Below, piece by piece: positions 1-10,252 of a stretch of DNA of 64,000 nt; the first letter of the stretch is position 1; each line of letters opens with the position of its first letter. The stretch comes from Shewanella woodyi ATCC 51908 (GTDB taxonomy: Bacteria; Pseudomonadota; Gammaproteobacteria; Enterobacterales; Shewanellaceae). The position numbers and the translations under genes were made by a program. Below the pieces are notes generated by a model, which saw only the letters and a list, made by a program, of their open reading frames with translations, ran no database searches and was not told where the DNA came from. The DNA lies in the NCBI RefSeq assembly GCF_000019525.1, contig NC_010506.1:5704001-5768000 (forward strand), in the 5' to 3' direction.

Positions 1-24
1 CAGCTCTTTATTGTTAAAGCTGGC

Positions 25-501
25 TTACTGTGAAAGCTGGATTCGGCGAACCTTCACTAAACCAGGTAGATCCGACTCAGCAAGGTCAATACTATCAAGC
101 GATAAACCTTTTCCCTGCACCAGATCATTGAGATAGGCTAACAAGGCATCAAATGGTACATCATCCATCCAGATCTGTATCTTATTTCCTTGAGGCTGCA
201 TACGTGTGATCTCAAGACCATAGGTACCTGCACTCTGATTCACGGCTGCACTCAAACTTCCTCTGAAACTGGTTTTATTGCCACTCTCTTTCAAACCAGC
301 AATCTTATTCGCTGTCTGCTTGACATAATTTAAGGTGTTCTGCTGCGCCTGTAGGCCACGTTCAGCATCGAGCTCTGCATTGGCGATCGGCGTCCAGATC
401 CCCCAATAGAGAATCCCTACCACGAGAAACACACCACATGTACCAACGAGTTGTTGTTCACGTAGCTCTAAACCACTCCACCAAGCTTTTAGATTATCCA
501 T
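25..501 (-). CDS. gspM: Type II secretion system protein GspM
   Basis: Inner-membrane assembly-platform protein of the type II secretion system; it partners GspL and helps couple the GspE ATPase to the pseudopilus. The 158-residue protein has a short cytoplasmic start, one membrane helix at about residues 18-36 and a periplasmic C-terminal domain, which is the GspM plan and length. The ATG follows the gspL stop after one base, and its ribosome site (GAGGAG) lies inside the end of gspL, so translation is probably coupled. Last gene of the operon visible here; gspN, if present, would begin beyond the window edge. Identification rests on operon position plus topology, because GspM sequences are poorly conserved. 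Confidence 0.93.
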   Translation of the reverse strand: MDNLKAWWSGLELREQQLVGTCGVFLVVGILYWGIWTPIANAELDAERGLQAQQNTLNYVKQTANKIAGLKESGNKTSFRGSLSAAVNQSAGTYGLEITRMQPQGNKIQIWMDDVPFDALLAYLNDLVQGKGLSLDSIDLAESDLPGLVKVRRIQLSQ

Positions 502-502
502 C

Positions 503-1702
503 TTATTTGCTCCTCAGCGTTAAGGTGCTGGTCACTGAGTCTTCACCACTGTTCATCGCTCCTGAATCAAGCTGATAGGAGGCTGACACTATCGTCTTAA
601 ACTGCTCAACCTGGGCATAACTCTTAGCGATGACCTGCATTCTCAGTTCATTGCGGACGCTGTCAAAACGCAAGGTCGTAGGCTTTAGCTCTGGCACTTG
701 AGTAAAGGCGGGTTCTAAGCCTTGAAGCATAGTGAAAAACTCACTGCCACCACTGCCTCCCTGCATGCTTCGCAGCTGTTTCTCCATCTGAGATCTCAGG
801 TTTACAATTCTCGAACTGCCGGGCACCGCTCGCTTGTAGATAGCTTCACTTTCCGCTTTCAGTCTCGCCTGCTCTGTATTCATCTGATGAATATTGAGCC
901 CTTTATTAACTAAACCAAGTACTAAGGCAACACCAATCACAATGGCGACATTACGCCAAAGCAGTAAATTTTTACCGTATTCACGCTTAGGGGTATAAAC
1001 ACCAGATAACAGATTCAGGGGAGCTGAAAGTATCCCTTTAGCCAGTACTAACATAGGCAGCTCAAGGGCTTGAGGCTTGATATCTGCACCAGCAAAGGCC
1101 AGTTCACTGTGTCCGGCAACGGTCACAGGTGTCTCTTGCCCTTCTGGTAACAATCTAGGCAGTAGCGTATCTAACCAGTCTTGAGTCAAACTCACACCAG
1201 AACCTTCACCGGTTCTAACCAGATACTCTTGGTTAAACTTAATCGCTGCCCACTGGCACTCATCAAGAGGAAGAGCTAAGCAGTCAGGCACAACATTCTT
1301 AACTTTAAGCCCAGCCTCATGTAACCAGCTTAACCAATCCTGCATCTGCTGATGTGCAACAACGGCAACACTCAGCTCGCCATCGGTACGTGGACCGGGG
1401 ACAAAATGAAGCTCATCGACGTTTTCAGCTAGCGACTCCTCTAACATAAAAGGAAGCGCTTGAATGGCTTGGCGTTGCCCTTTTTCTGGCAACTCCACAG
1501 AGGTCAATGTGATCGCAGATGATGGCACCAACACATCCACAGGACGGTTACCGGCACGCTCAGTTAAGCTACTTAATGCACTGGCATCTTTTAGCTCACC
1601 TGAAGCGATGATCTCCTGCTCCTGCTCGGACCAAACCAACCAAGAGCATGCTTGATCTGAACTTGTTCCTAAGCGAATAAATAATCTTTCACTCACATTC
1701 AT
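503..1702 (-). CDS. gspL: Type II secretion system protein GspL
   Basis: Bitopic inner-membrane protein that recruits the GspE ATPase through a large cytoplasmic actin-like domain (about residues 1-240). One membrane helix follows at about 247-267, then a periplasmic ferredoxin-like domain that contacts GspM. At 399 residues it has the usual family length. A 76-base gap separates it from gspK, the first real gap inside the K-L-M end. The gap contains an imperfect hairpin (about 1712-1736) without a T-run, which could modulate read-through but is not a convincing terminator. The start is preceded by GGTGGAGA. Assignment is secure from context and architecture. Confidence 0.95.
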   Translation of the reverse strand: MNVSERLFIRLGTSSDQACSWLVWSEQEQEIIASGELKDASALSSLTERAGNRPVDVLVPSSAITLTSVELPEKGQRQAIQALPFMLEESLAENVDELHFVPGPRTDGELSVAVVAHQQMQDWLSWLHEAGLKVKNVVPDCLALPLDECQWAAIKFNQEYLVRTGEGSGVSLTQDWLDTLLPRLLPEGQETPVTVAGHSELAFAGADIKPQALELPMLVLAKGILSAPLNLLSGVYTPKREYGKNLLLWRNVAIVIGVALVLGLVNKGLNIHQMNTEQARLKAESEAIYKRAVPGSSRIVNLRSQMEKQLRSMQGGSGGSEFFTMLQGLEPAFTQVPELKPTTLRFDSVRNELRMQVIAKSYAQVEQFKTIVSASYQLDSGAMNSGEDSVTSTLTLRSK

Positions 1703-1778
1703 TCTCCACCTATCTTATGGCGCTACGGCGATAAGATCTCATTATTTTTATTCTGTTACTCAACAAATATAAAGTGGG

Positions 1779-2780
1779 CTATTTCTGCCCACCAAACTGT
1801 CGGGTTAATATCTCGAAACTCGAGCCGTCAGTCTTGATGATGCTCTCTAAACGGAACATAGCCGTATCGACCTTTGCCCCCGCTTCAAGACGGAAATATT
1901 TGCTATCAACCACAAAGCTCGATGATAACGCTGCGTCAGCAGCTAATAATCCTGCAACCGATGAGTTCTCTTTAAAATCTTCAATTTTTTCAAAACCATC
2001 GCCTGGGCGCTGGTTAATAATACTTTCTGCTTCACTGACCGACATCTTGTCATCAAACATACCTGCTAACAGTGCAGCTTGCTCTACCTCAATCGTATTC
2101 ACGTTCAACAGCTGCTGTGTATTACCCGGTATCACACAGATATAGGGCAATAATTTAAGATAGATATCCTGAGAATACCCCATAACCGCTCTTAACTCAC
2201 TGCGGTGACTCATCAAGGTATTTGCAGCACGATAGGGGACATTGCGCGACTCATATTCGGCATCTTCAGCGCCGAAAGGACTCGCAGTGGTATCCTCATC
2301 GAGATAATCTTTCAGGGTATGGGTCAACCGCTCGGCTGAAAACTCATCCATACCTAATGCCATTAATAAGCCCTGATACTGAATCGCCGCCAGTGGCAAT
2401 TTAGGCTGACCGTTGCCATCTAGCTGGCCTTTAGTGTCGATAGACAGCGAGTTTAGGTTAAAACAAGCGCGCATATCGCTGATCTTACCGCCTATCTCAC
2501 CGTGCTCAGCTGGAAAAACAACATCTGCTTGTGCCCAGTATTGTTGGCGGTGCACTCTGCCCTCAGCGTCTTCGAGATCTTGCTTTAATACCTTTTTGGT
2601 CAACTCTTCAGCTGAGAGTGCATACCAGTAAGCTTGATCGTATTGAGCCAAGTTTAATGTGCGGCGCATTGAGAGATGGTTACGGCTATTAATATTGGTT
2701 GCGATAACGGCCACCAGAGCCACAATCAGCAGCACCACAATCAGCGCAACGCCCCGCTGCTTACGGGGTAGCTTACCCAT
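1779..2780 (-). CDS. gspK: Type II secretion minor pseudopilin GspK
   Basis: Large minor pseudopilin that caps the GspI-J-K tip complex of the pseudopilus. The 333-residue protein opens with a prepilin leader (KQRG|VALIVVLL) whose mature position 5 is not Glu, as is normal for GspK, followed by an N-terminal hydrophobic helix (about residues 9-30). The rest is the big soluble alpha-helical domain typical of this family. Its ATG overlaps the gspJ stop codon by one base (TAATG), so the two are translationally coupled. Processing by the prepilin peptidase PilD is expected; that gene is not in the window. Confidence 0.95.
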   Translation of the reverse strand: MGKLPRKQRGVALIVVLLIVALVAVIATNINSRNHLSMRRTLNLAQYDQAYWYALSAEELTKKVLKQDLEDAEGRVHRQQYWAQADVVFPAEHGEIGGKISDMRACFNLNSLSIDTKGQLDGNGQPKLPLAAIQYQGLLMALGMDEFSAERLTHTLKDYLDEDTTASPFGAEDAEYESRNVPYRAANTLMSHRSELRAVMGYSQDIYLKLLPYICVIPGNTQQLLNVNTIEVEQAALLAGMFDDKMSVSEAESIINQRPGDGFEKIEDFKENSSVAGLLAADAALSSSFVVDSKYFRLEAGAKVDTAMFRLESIIKTDGSSFEILTRQFGGQK

Positions 2781-3574
2781 TAACCACCACCCTTTTCACG
2801 GCCATTCTCATCTTCACCGTTGTTAGTTCCACCGCCGTTATTACTACCGCCGCCGCTGCTACCACCGCTACTACTGCCACCGCCGGTGTTATTACTGCCG
2901 TCTTTATTATCGCCGTTGTTATTGCCGCCATTACTACCATTGTCATCGCCAGAACCCGCTTTGGCGCCAACTGGCAGTAAAAACTTACGCTGGATCTTGC
3001 CTACTCCCTCAAGTTCAATCTCCATGGCGATAGCCTTAGGTAGATTGGCTGCATCGACCTTTCGCTCCCATTTGTCTTCGACAAAGAAGGAGTATTCCAC
3101 CGAGATCACATCGCGCATCACTATGGTTTTTATCGGATCGCTACCAAACTCAGGTTCTGGATAGGGGTAGTACCAACGCTCAAGATTATTTTCACTAACC
3201 ACATAGACAACCGACTGAATGCTTCCTCTTGGTAAGATCCCATCGGGATTGAGCCAACCTATCCGAAAAAACACTAGGGCTTCTGATTCAGAATCTAAAA
3301 TATCTGAACCCGTTTGAAAAACCGTTGTTCCGCGGCCACCCTCAAGTAAACGAGGAGAGCGTGCCACCATCTGACCAAAATCTCGCTCTAAAGCGCCAAA
3401 TCCTTGCTGCATCGCCTTAAGCCTATTAGAGAAGTCCTTGGTTACTTCATCATTGCGCATCACATTTTGCAGCACGGCATTAGAAGCAAGGCCCAACATA
3501 GAGAAGATGGCGATGGCGATGATCATCTCAAGCAGGGTAAAACCTGCAGTTTTATTTATCTTGGTTGAGCACAT
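2780..3574 (-). CDS. gspJ: Type II secretion minor pseudopilin GspJ with Gly/Asn/Ser-rich tail
   Basis: Minor pseudopilin of the tip complex. The leader KTAG|FTLLEMIIAI shows the prepilin peptidase site, with Glu5 of the mature helix present. The conserved pseudopilin domain occupies about residues 9-200. The last ~60 residues are a low-complexity run of Gly, Ser, Asn and acidic residues that starts after KAGSGDD and reaches the stop; typical GspJ proteins end near 200 residues, so this tail is an extension. The encoding DNA is a series of imperfect short repeats, suggesting growth by slippage. The start overlaps the end of gspI by 23 bases. The tail would sit at the pseudopilus tip if it is not trimmed. 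Confidence 0.93.
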   Translation of the reverse strand: MCSTKINKTAGFTLLEMIIAIAIFSMLGLASNAVLQNVMRNDEVTKDFSNRLKAMQQGFGALERDFGQMVARSPRLLEGGRGTTVFQTGSDILDSESEALVFFRIGWLNPDGILPRGSIQSVVYVVSENNLERWYYPYPEPEFGSDPIKTIVMRDVISVEYSFFVEDKWERKVDAANLPKAIAMEIELEGVGKIQRKFLLPVGAKAGSGDDNGSNGGNNNGDNKDGSNNTGGGSSSGGSSGGGSNNGGGTNNGEDENGREKGGG

Positions 3575-3971
3575 AACTACTTACCTGAGCGACAATACGT
3601 TCATAACGTTCATCGTCACTGACACTGACTCGGATCATGCGAAACTTATCGTCTGTGGTCTTCACCACCTCTTTGCGCCAGTACCACTCTTTACCGGCTA
3701 ACTCTGCTTGCCCATCTTTCTTACCAAGATCGGGAAATTTGGCCTCCAATCTGGCATCAACCATCACATTGTCGGCAACCCATTGAGCGTAAGTACGCTG
3801 CTCTAAAATGGGCATATTCGCCATCTGCTCACCTAAGCTTTTAGTGATAGAGACGGCAGCGATTGAAAACACGGCAAGCGCCACAATCACCTCAAGCAGT
3901 GTCATCCCTTTCGCTTTGCGGGAGCGAGAAGAACCAATAGAGGAACGAATATTAGTGCTCATCGAAACCAT
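3552..3971 (-). CDS. gspI: Type II secretion minor pseudopilin GspI
   Basis: Minor pseudopilin that nucleates the GspI-J-K tip. The leader contains KAKG|MTLLEVIVALAVFS, a standard PilD cleavage site with Met1 and Glu5 of the mature protein, followed by the conserved hydrophobic helix. Length 139 residues is normal, although the basic leader is long. The first ATG (3971) has GGGGAGAG at good spacing; a second ATG three codons later is possible. The reading frame overlaps gspH upstream by 20 bases and gspJ downstream by 23 bases, so H, I and J are tightly packed and probably coupled. Confidence 0.94.
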   Translation of the reverse strand: MVSMSTNIRSSIGSSRSRKAKGMTLLEVIVALAVFSIAAVSITKSLGEQMANMPILEQRTYAQWVADNVMVDARLEAKFPDLGKKDGQAELAGKEWYWRKEVVKTTDDKFRMIRVSVSDDERYERIVAQVSSYVLNQDK

Positions 3972-4536
3972 GGTCTCTCCCCTGAGTCATACGTCCCAAT
4001 GCATCACCAACCACTAACGCCTCAACCTCTTTGCCAGTTTCATCTTCACTGACAAACATCAGCTCAAAAGCACTCATTTCTCCACTTGGAAACAGCAAGA
4101 TCTGTGGCTCAGGAAACTTCTTCTTATCTTCCTCGGATTTTTCAATCAAAGGCTCCTCAAACCAGCTATCTTGCTCTTCATCATCTTGCACCAAAGGTAA
4201 ACCATCGAGTACCAGATCGATCCTTACCCCGGGCTCCATCTCCCGCTCACCTAAGATCCTGTCTTGAGTCAGCGGTTTCCACTTGGCTTCGTCATAGACG
4301 ACATACTTATAGCTATCATCTTCGATCACTATGCCAATAAAGTGTCCACTGAGTACCGTCTCATCCAGTACCATCTCAGTCGCTGCCATAAACTGCTGAG
4401 CCGTTTTCTCCAGCTCACGTTTTTTATCGGCGCCACTCATACTCATGGTCACAGCAGAAGCGGCCAGTCCCATTAAGAGAATGACCAATAACACTTCCAT
4501 TAAGGTGAAGCCTTTTTGATGAAGAGTTCTCATCAA
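3952..4536 (-). CDS. gspH: Type II secretion minor pseudopilin GspH
   Basis: Minor pseudopilin thought to link the tip complex to the GspG shaft. It begins MMRTLHQKG|FTLMEVLLVI, a short leader with a canonical prepilin cleavage site and Glu5. At 194 residues it has the usual GspH length with an acidic middle segment (about residues 128-150). Only 51 bases separate it from gspG, so co-transcription is clear. The stop codon lies inside the start of gspI. Confidence 0.94.
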   Translation of the reverse strand: MMRTLHQKGFTLMEVLLVILLMGLAASAVTMSMSGADKKRELEKTAQQFMAATEMVLDETVLSGHFIGIVIEDDSYKYVVYDEAKWKPLTQDRILGEREMEPGVRIDLVLDGLPLVQDDEEQDSWFEEPLIEKSEEDKKKFPEPQILLFPSGEMSAFELMFVSEDETGKEVEALVVGDALGRMTQGRDHGFDEH

Positions 4537-4587
4537 GTAGTGGCTCTCGGCGACGTCATAGGATCGGGATAAACAGAGATTCAGTGA

Positions 4588-5022
4588 TTACTGAAAGTTC
4601 TGTAGATTCCAGTTTCCGATATCATCTTCCGTACCAGCCTGACCATCAGGACCTGCACTGAAGATATCAATTTTACCGTTCTCACCTGGGCTCAATAGCA
4701 GGTAGTCATTTCTCCACGGATCTTGTGGCAGACGCTTCACATAGCCATCTTCGCGGTAGTTACGTGGCTCAGGTGAACCAGTAGGCTTTTGAGTCAAGGC
4801 TTCAAGCCCCTGCTCAGTCGTTGGATAGATGCTGTTGTCCAACTTATACATATCCAAAGAGTTCTCTAACGCCACAATGTCTGAGATAGCTTTTTGAATA
4901 TCGGCTTTATCCTTGTTGCCCATAAGGTTAGGTACAACCATAGAGGCCAGAATACCCAAAATAACGATCACAACCATCACTTCGAGTAGGGTAAAACCTT
5001 GCTGTTTTTTTCTTGCTTGCAT
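4588..5022 (-). CDS. gspG: Type II secretion major pseudopilin GspG
   Basis: Major subunit of the pseudopilus shaft. Leader KKQQG|FTLLEVMVVIVIL carries the PilD site and Glu5. The C-terminal loop GPDGQAGTEDDIGNW matches the calcium-binding loop that stabilises GspG. Length 144 residues is typical. It lies between gspF (64-base gap) and gspH (51-base gap); no terminator is obvious in either gap, although an extra internal signal raising GspG output cannot be excluded. Confidence 0.97.
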   Translation of the reverse strand: MQARKKQQGFTLLEVMVVIVILGILASMVVPNLMGNKDKADIQKAISDIVALENSLDMYKLDNSIYPTTEQGLEALTQKPTGSPEPRNYREDGYVKRLPQDPWRNDYLLLSPGENGKIDIFSAGPDGQAGTEDDIGNWNLQNFQ

Positions 5023-5086
5023 GAACTACGTCCTCTTAATAAAACTGGGCTACACCATAAAGATGATGCAGAAAATATAGGGGCGA

Positions 5087-6310
5087 CTAGCCACTAATCA
5101 TGTTATTCAACTCTAAGATTGGCTGCAGAATTGCCAGCACGATAAACAGTACCACAGCGGCCATACTCACCACTAATAGAGGCTCAAAAACACCCAAAGC
5201 GATATTCACATTGGACTCAAACTCTCTATCTTGGTTATCGGCAGCGCGCTCAAGCATCTGCTCTAGCTGTCCACTCTTTTCACCCGAGGTGATCATATAG
5301 AGCATCATAGGCGGAAAAAGTTTCGTATTCGTCAGTGCAGCGCCTAAGCTGGTTCCTTCACGAACTCGCGCTGTTGCTTCCTCTACTGCCGCTCGAACTT
5401 TCACATTGACTAAGACCTCACTGGCGATACGCATCGCATCGAGCAGAGGCACAGAGCTGGCAGTTAAGATACTTAAAGTACGAGCAAAACGCGCCGTGTT
5501 TAATCCCTTACTCACCCTGCCTATAACAGGAAGTGTCAGTAGTAGAGAATCGTATTTCATCCTAAATTCAGGCTTAGTGAGCATACGCTTAAAGAGTACA
5601 AACAGCGCAAAAGCAGCGCCTAAAATGATAATGCCGTAGTCTCTGATAAAGTCTGAAGAGGCGATAAGCAGCAAGGTTGTCCAGGGGAGCTCCTGGCCCA
5701 TATGCTCAAATTGACCAACAACTTGAGGCACTACCGCCGCAAGCAAGATAGCGATAACACTGATAGCGACAACGGTAAGAACCACTGGGTAGATCATCGC
5801 CTGAGTCATCTTGCTCTTTAACTGTTGGCGACGCTCGGTGTAATCGGCAAGTCGATTAAGTACAACTTCTAGGTGGCCAGATTTTTCACCGGAAGCCACC
5901 ATAGCGCGGTAGAGATCGTCAAAGATATGGGGGAACTCGGCCATAGAGTCGGCTAAGTTATAACCCTCAACGACACGGGAGCGAACCGCCATGATCATGC
6001 TGGCGAGCCTATCTTTCTCACACTGCTGACCAACGGCTTTTAGCGCCTCTTCAACAGGTAAACCAGCCGCCACTAAGGTAGCAATCTGACGGGTAATAAG
6101 GGCGAGTTCAGCGACAGAGATCCCACGTTGAAACAGGCTTTTACCACCGGTTTTCGCCTTGGTCTCCTTCTCTACAACTGGCACAATCTCCAGCGGCATC
6201 AGGCGCAGTTCTCTTAACTGACCACGGGCATGACGCGCCGTATCAGCTTCCATCACACCTTTCTGCTGCTTTCCCTTATTATCTAATGCCTTATATTCAA
6301 ACGCTGGCAT
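5087..6310 (-). CDS. gspF: Type II secretion inner-membrane platform protein GspF
   Basis: Polytopic core of the assembly platform. The 407-residue protein has two repeated cytoplasmic T2SSF domains (about 70-190 and 272-395), each followed or interrupted by membrane helices near residues 170-195, 220-240 and 375-400. The motif SGEKSG occurs in both halves (near residues 136 and 340), a hallmark of the PilC/GspF duplication. An 80-base gap separates it from gspE upstream. Full length with no oddities. Confidence 0.97.
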   Translation of the reverse strand: MPAFEYKALDNKGKQQKGVMEADTARHARGQLRELRLMPLEIVPVVEKETKAKTGGKSLFQRGISVAELALITRQIATLVAAGLPVEEALKAVGQQCEKDRLASMIMAVRSRVVEGYNLADSMAEFPHIFDDLYRAMVASGEKSGHLEVVLNRLADYTERRQQLKSKMTQAMIYPVVLTVVAISVIAILLAAVVPQVVGQFEHMGQELPWTTLLLIASSDFIRDYGIIILGAAFALFVLFKRMLTKPEFRMKYDSLLLTLPVIGRVSKGLNTARFARTLSILTASSVPLLDAMRIASEVLVNVKVRAAVEEATARVREGTSLGAALTNTKLFPPMMLYMITSGEKSGQLEQMLERAADNQDREFESNVNIALGVFEPLLVVSMAAVVLFIVLAILQPILELNNMISG

Positions 6311-6390
6311 AGCCTATCTCCAAATCTGAACAAAGCAGCAAAAGAGTGCAAATTTGTTTATCTGAAAAATCCATATTCACAGCCAACATG

Positions 6391-7962
6391 CTACTCCTCA
6401 CGAGTAACACGTAACACCTCTTCCAAGGTCGTTCGACCTGCAAGAACTTTACTCATACCATCGTGTCGAATACTCGGCGTGCTCTTACGTATGTGTTTCT
6501 CGATGGCAAGCTCGCCTCGTCCAGTATGGATGAGTTCACGCACATCATCATCGACCACTAACAGCTCATGGATACCAGTACGACCACGATAACCGTTATG
6601 GCCACAGTTCTTACACCCTTCGGCGCGATAGATAACCCGAGTATCGTCAGCTGACATACCGAGTAGGTCGCGCTCACTTTGATCCGGTATATGCTCAGAC
6701 TTACAATCTGGACACAAGGTTCGGATCAGACGTTGGGCTAGTACACCAAGTAGACTCGAGGAGACAAGGAAAGGCTCAACTCCCATATCTTGTAGTCGAG
6801 TGATCGAACCTGCTGCTGTGTTGGTATGCAGTGTCGATAACACCATATGACCAGTTAATGATGCTTGAACCGCAATTTGCGCCGTTTCTAAATCTCGAAT
6901 CTCACCTATCATCACCACATCAGGATCTTGACGCAGAATCGCTCTCAATCCACGGGCGAAGGTCATATCAACCTTAGTGTTCACCTGAGTCTGGCCTATC
7001 CCCTCAAGTTCATACTCGATAGGATCTTCTACAGTCAGAATATTGGTATCTTTAGAGTTAAGCTCAGTTAAGCCCGCATACAGGGTGGTACTCTTACCTG
7101 AACCTGTTGGACCGGTCACCAAAATAATGCCGTGAGGCTTACGGATAAGCTCTTCAAACTGAACCTGCACATTGTGAGTCATGCCCAACTGCACAAGATC
7201 TAGGTTACCAGCATTCTTATCCAGTAGACGCAGTACCACACGCTCACCATGGCTAGAAGGCATAGTAGATACACGCACATCCACTGCTCGGCCAGCAATT
7301 CGCAATGAGATACGGCCATCTTGTGGAACGCGCTTCTCAGCAATATCCAAACGCGCCATCACCTTGATACGAGAAACCAGTAGCGATGAGAGTTTACGAT
7401 TAGGTTTAAGCACCTCTTTCAAGACACCATCGACACGGAAGCGAACCACTAACTGCTTCTCGTAGGTCTCGATATGGATATCCGATGCTTCCTCTTTGAT
7501 CGCTTCAGAGAGCAGAGCGTTGATCAACTTAATGATCGGTGCATCGTCATCACCCTCTAACAGATCTTCCGTTTGAGGTAGCTCTTCGGCCAGAGTAAAC
7601 AGATCCATCTCGTTACCAATATCTTCCATCAGCTGCTGAGCTTCAGAAGAGTTAGCTTGATAAGCCATGGTTAGTTTAGTTTCAAACTCTGGTGCAGCCA
7701 GTTCAACAAGAGGCAAGTTACGACCTGTGTAGCGTCTCGCTTCGAGTAAAGCTGTAACAGGAGACTCGCTGGTGTGAAACAGGGTTAGCTCATCATCACG
7801 CTTATCGAGCACCACCTTGAAGCGGTGGGCATAAGCAAATGGCAGGCGCTCCTTACTGTTAGAGTGAAACACCTCATCGGTTTCACTCTCAGCGGTTAAG
7901 CCAAGCTCATCACTGACTTGAGCGAGTTCATCAATTTGTGTTGCTTGTGTCTCACTCATCAT
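6391..7962 (-). CDS. gspE: Type II secretion ATPase GspE
   Basis: Cytoplasmic hexameric ATPase that powers pseudopilus assembly. The 523-residue chain shows N1E/N2E domains that bind GspL, then the RecA-like core with Walker [13 protein letters not shown] near residues 280-290, an Asp-box/Walker B region with [10 protein letters not shown], and the His-box [12 protein letters not shown] four-cysteine zinc module (CPDC … CKNC, about 414-455) is present, as in classical GspE. The start overlaps the gspD stop by about 10 bases; ATG at 7962 or the adjacent ATG at 7959 are both possible. Confidence 0.97.
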   Translation of the reverse strand: MMSETQATQIDELAQVSDELGLTAESETDEVFHSNSKERLPFAYAHRFKVVLDKRDDELTLFHTSESPVTALLEARRYTGRNLPLVELAAPEFETKLTMAYQANSSEAQQLMEDIGNEMDLFTLAEELPQTEDLLEGDDDAPIIKLINALLSEAIKEEASDIHIETYEKQLVVRFRVDGVLKEVLKPNRKLSSLLVSRIKVMARLDIAEKRVPQDGRISLRIAGRAVDVRVSTMPSSHGERVVLRLLDKNAGNLDLVQLGMTHNVQVQFEELIRKPHGIILVTGPTGSGKSTTLYAGLTELNSKDTNILTVEDPIEYELEGIGQTQVNTKVDMTFARGLRAILRQDPDVVMIGEIRDLETAQIAVQASLTGHMVLSTLHTNTAAGSITRLQDMGVEPFLVSSSLLGVLAQRLIRTLCPDCKSEHIPDQSERDLLGMSADDTRVIYRAEGCKNCGHNGYRGRTGIHELLVVDDDVRELIHTGRGELAIEKHIRKSTPSIRHDGMSKVLAGRTTLEEVLRVTREE

Positions 7963-10096
7963 GACTATCTTCGCTGGCAGTATCGGTATCAGTCTCTTTA
8001 TTATCTGAGATAGATTTCAGGGTAGAGTCTGTTTGACGCATCTTAGTCTCTAAACCTTTGCCCTCTTTGTAACGCTCAAGAATATCGTTCACTTCAGGAG
8101 GTAGGTAATCTGCTTGATTCCACTCTTCAAGAACAGGTACTTCGCTGTTTGGCATTAGGTTAATACCACGCTCCTGCTGCTCCATCTGTAGTGCTCTGAA
8201 ATAGTTATATTTACGACCTGCGATGCCTTCCATGGTGATGCCATCACGAATAATCGTTGGCTTAATAAACACCATCAGATTTTTCTTTTTCTTACCGCTT
8301 GATGAGGACTTAAACAGGTGACCAATGATCGGGATATCACCAAGGAAAGGTACCTTCTGCACACTCTCCTGCACCTCTTCATTAATCAAGCCACCTAGCA
8401 CAACGATCTGCCCCGAATCAGCCATCACAGTAGTGGTCAAACGGCGCGTAGCAAAGGTCACATCGACACCTGTTTTACCGTTAATGCCTGACACCTCTTG
8501 CTCAATGGTCAGCTTAACCGAGCTACCTTCGTTAATTTGCGGCACAACCTTGAGCTTAACTCCCACCTCTTTACGCTCAACGGTTTGGAATGGGTTACTG
8601 TTGCCGTTACTTGAGTTTTGCGCGCCCGTTAAAATAGGCACTTCATCACCAACAATAAATGACGCTTCTTGGTTATCTAGTGTCGTGATTGAAGGTGTCG
8701 CTAAAACATTTGATTTGGTATCGCTAGAAACAGCTTGGATCAGTGCACCGAAGTCACCCATGGCCACGCCCCACGCCATACCATTAACCTTGCCTAACGC
8801 TTGAGCTAGCAAGGTAATATCACCGGGAGTATCTGGATTATCGGTACAGGTTTGATTGTCGCCTGAACCACTACAGGTTTGAGAGGCTTTTTGATCTCTA
8901 GCATTCCAAACACCAGCACCAATCTCGCCGATAGTCGGGCCTAAATTATTAAACTGAGTACCACCACCTGCTGCGGTTGCCCACTGAACACCGAAACCGA
9001 CATCATCGCCCTCTGAGACCTCAACGATAATCGCTTCAACCAAAACCTGTGCACGGCGAATATCTAACTGGTTAATAACACTTTCAATGGTACGCATCTG
9101 ATCTGGCTCAGCACTGATCACCAAAGCGTTGGTGTCATCATGGGCCATAATGTTGATCTCATTACGGCGCTTCTTACCACCGGCTTGTCCACCGCCGCCA
9201 TCTTTGTCGTTGACTAGCTTCTCAGCAAAACCTGTTAACACCTCAACCAGATCTTCGGCTTTAGCGTATCTGAGATAACGTACCTTAGTATTACCTGTGC
9301 TGGCTTGCTCGGCATCGAGTTTTTTCACTAACGAAACCACACGTAGGCGGCTCTTCTCGTCACCGCTAACGATGACGGCATTCATACGCTCATCAGCCAC
9401 CACTTTTGGTGCCTGGCCAGGCATCTGAGATTTATTTCCGGTAGAGCGATATAAGGTATCGATAATGCGCACTATCTCGCCTGCAGAGGCGTATTCGAGT
9501 GGCACAACCTGAACTTCAGTATCACCTTGCTTATCGACGCGGCGAACAATCTCAACCAACTTATTCACTACGGCAGCACGGCCAGAGATCATCAAGACAT
9601 TGGATGGGTCATAGTTAACCACGTTACCGCCACCGGCATTATCATTAAGCTGACGAAGTAGCGGAGCAAGCTGCTTAGCTTCTGTGTTGTAGAGGGCAAC
9701 AATTCGCGTCACCATCTCATCGCCTAAGCCGGGAGTTTTATCATCGGCCACACGAATAGCGGCTGTTTTTGCATCTTTATCTTTGATGACCTTGATGATG
9801 TTGTTATCCATCTCGACGACGGCATAACCATAAACCTGAAGTACATTGAGGAAGAATTGATAATATTGCTCATCGTTGAGCAGATCGTAACTGCGGACAT
9901 TGATTTTACCGCGCACAGTAGGATCGACAATGATAGTCCTATTAAGGTTCTTACCAACAATGTTGATAAACTCTTGAATATCAGTCCCTTTGAAATTAGC
10001 CGCATACTGCTCAGACCAAGCAAGTTGAGGAGCAAGTAAAGATGCCCCCATCACTAAACTTGCGATTAACTTCCTGCGAATATTCTTCTTATTCAT
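7952..10096 (-). CDS. gspD: Type II secretion outer-membrane secretin GspD
   Basis: Forms the outer-membrane channel. The 714-residue precursor has a signal peptide (about residues 1-28, ending LAWS), N0 to N3 ring domains and a C-terminal secretin barrel region (about 440-640) with the [14 protein letters not shown] signature. The tail of about 65 charged residues after the secretin domain could be the S domain contacting a pilotin. The N3 domain carries a Gly-rich loop ([13 protein letters not shown]). Separated from gspC by 156 bases, more than elsewhere in the operon, with no clear terminator seen. Confidence 0.97.
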   Translation of the reverse strand: MNKKNIRRKLIASLVMGASLLAPQLAWSEQYAANFKGTDIQEFINIVGKNLNRTIIVDPTVRGKINVRSYDLLNDEQYYQFFLNVLQVYGYAVVEMDNNIIKVIKDKDAKTAAIRVADDKTPGLGDEMVTRIVALYNTEAKQLAPLLRQLNDNAGGGNVVNYDPSNVLMISGRAAVVNKLVEIVRRVDKQGDTEVQVVPLEYASAGEIVRIIDTLYRSTGNKSQMPGQAPKVVADERMNAVIVSGDEKSRLRVVSLVKKLDAEQASTGNTKVRYLRYAKAEDLVEVLTGFAEKLVNDKDGGGGQAGGKKRRNEINIMAHDDTNALVISAEPDQMRTIESVINQLDIRRAQVLVEAIIVEVSEGDDVGFGVQWATAAGGGTQFNNLGPTIGEIGAGVWNARDQKASQTCSGSGDNQTCTDNPDTPGDITLLAQALGKVNGMAWGVAMGDFGALIQAVSSDTKSNVLATPSITTLDNQEASFIVGDEVPILTGAQNSSNGNSNPFQTVERKEVGVKLKVVPQINEGSSVKLTIEQEVSGINGKTGVDVTFATRRLTTTVMADSGQIVVLGGLINEEVQESVQKVPFLGDIPIIGHLFKSSSSGKKKKNLMVFIKPTIIRDGITMEGIAGRKYNYFRALQMEQQERGINLMPNSEVPVLEEWNQADYLPPEVNDILERYKEGKGLETKMRQTDSTLKSISDNKETDTDTASEDSHDE

Positions 10097-10252
10097 TTTA
10101 ACTTCCCATAAAGCTTAAGCTGTTTGCCACATGCGTCCCCGACGATAAACTAGGGTAAGCAAGTTTGCTCCTATTCACGAGCACTTGGCCAGGTTGGCGT
10201 GCGGCGAATTCTATTATTTCTTATATTAACTTTTTCAGATCTTATACAGGTA

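Noticed and set aside
1712-1736. Hairpin between gspL and gspK as a terminator
   Set aside because: The stem is imperfect and no T-run follows; the operon clearly continues.
2820-3164. Frame antisense to the gspJ tail, rich in Leu and Pro
   Set aside because: It is the shadow of the low-complexity tail repeat in the other strand.
8325-8804. 159-codon frame antisense to gspD
   Set aside because: It is the complement of a well-conserved coding region; its composition follows gspD codon structure and it has no domain.
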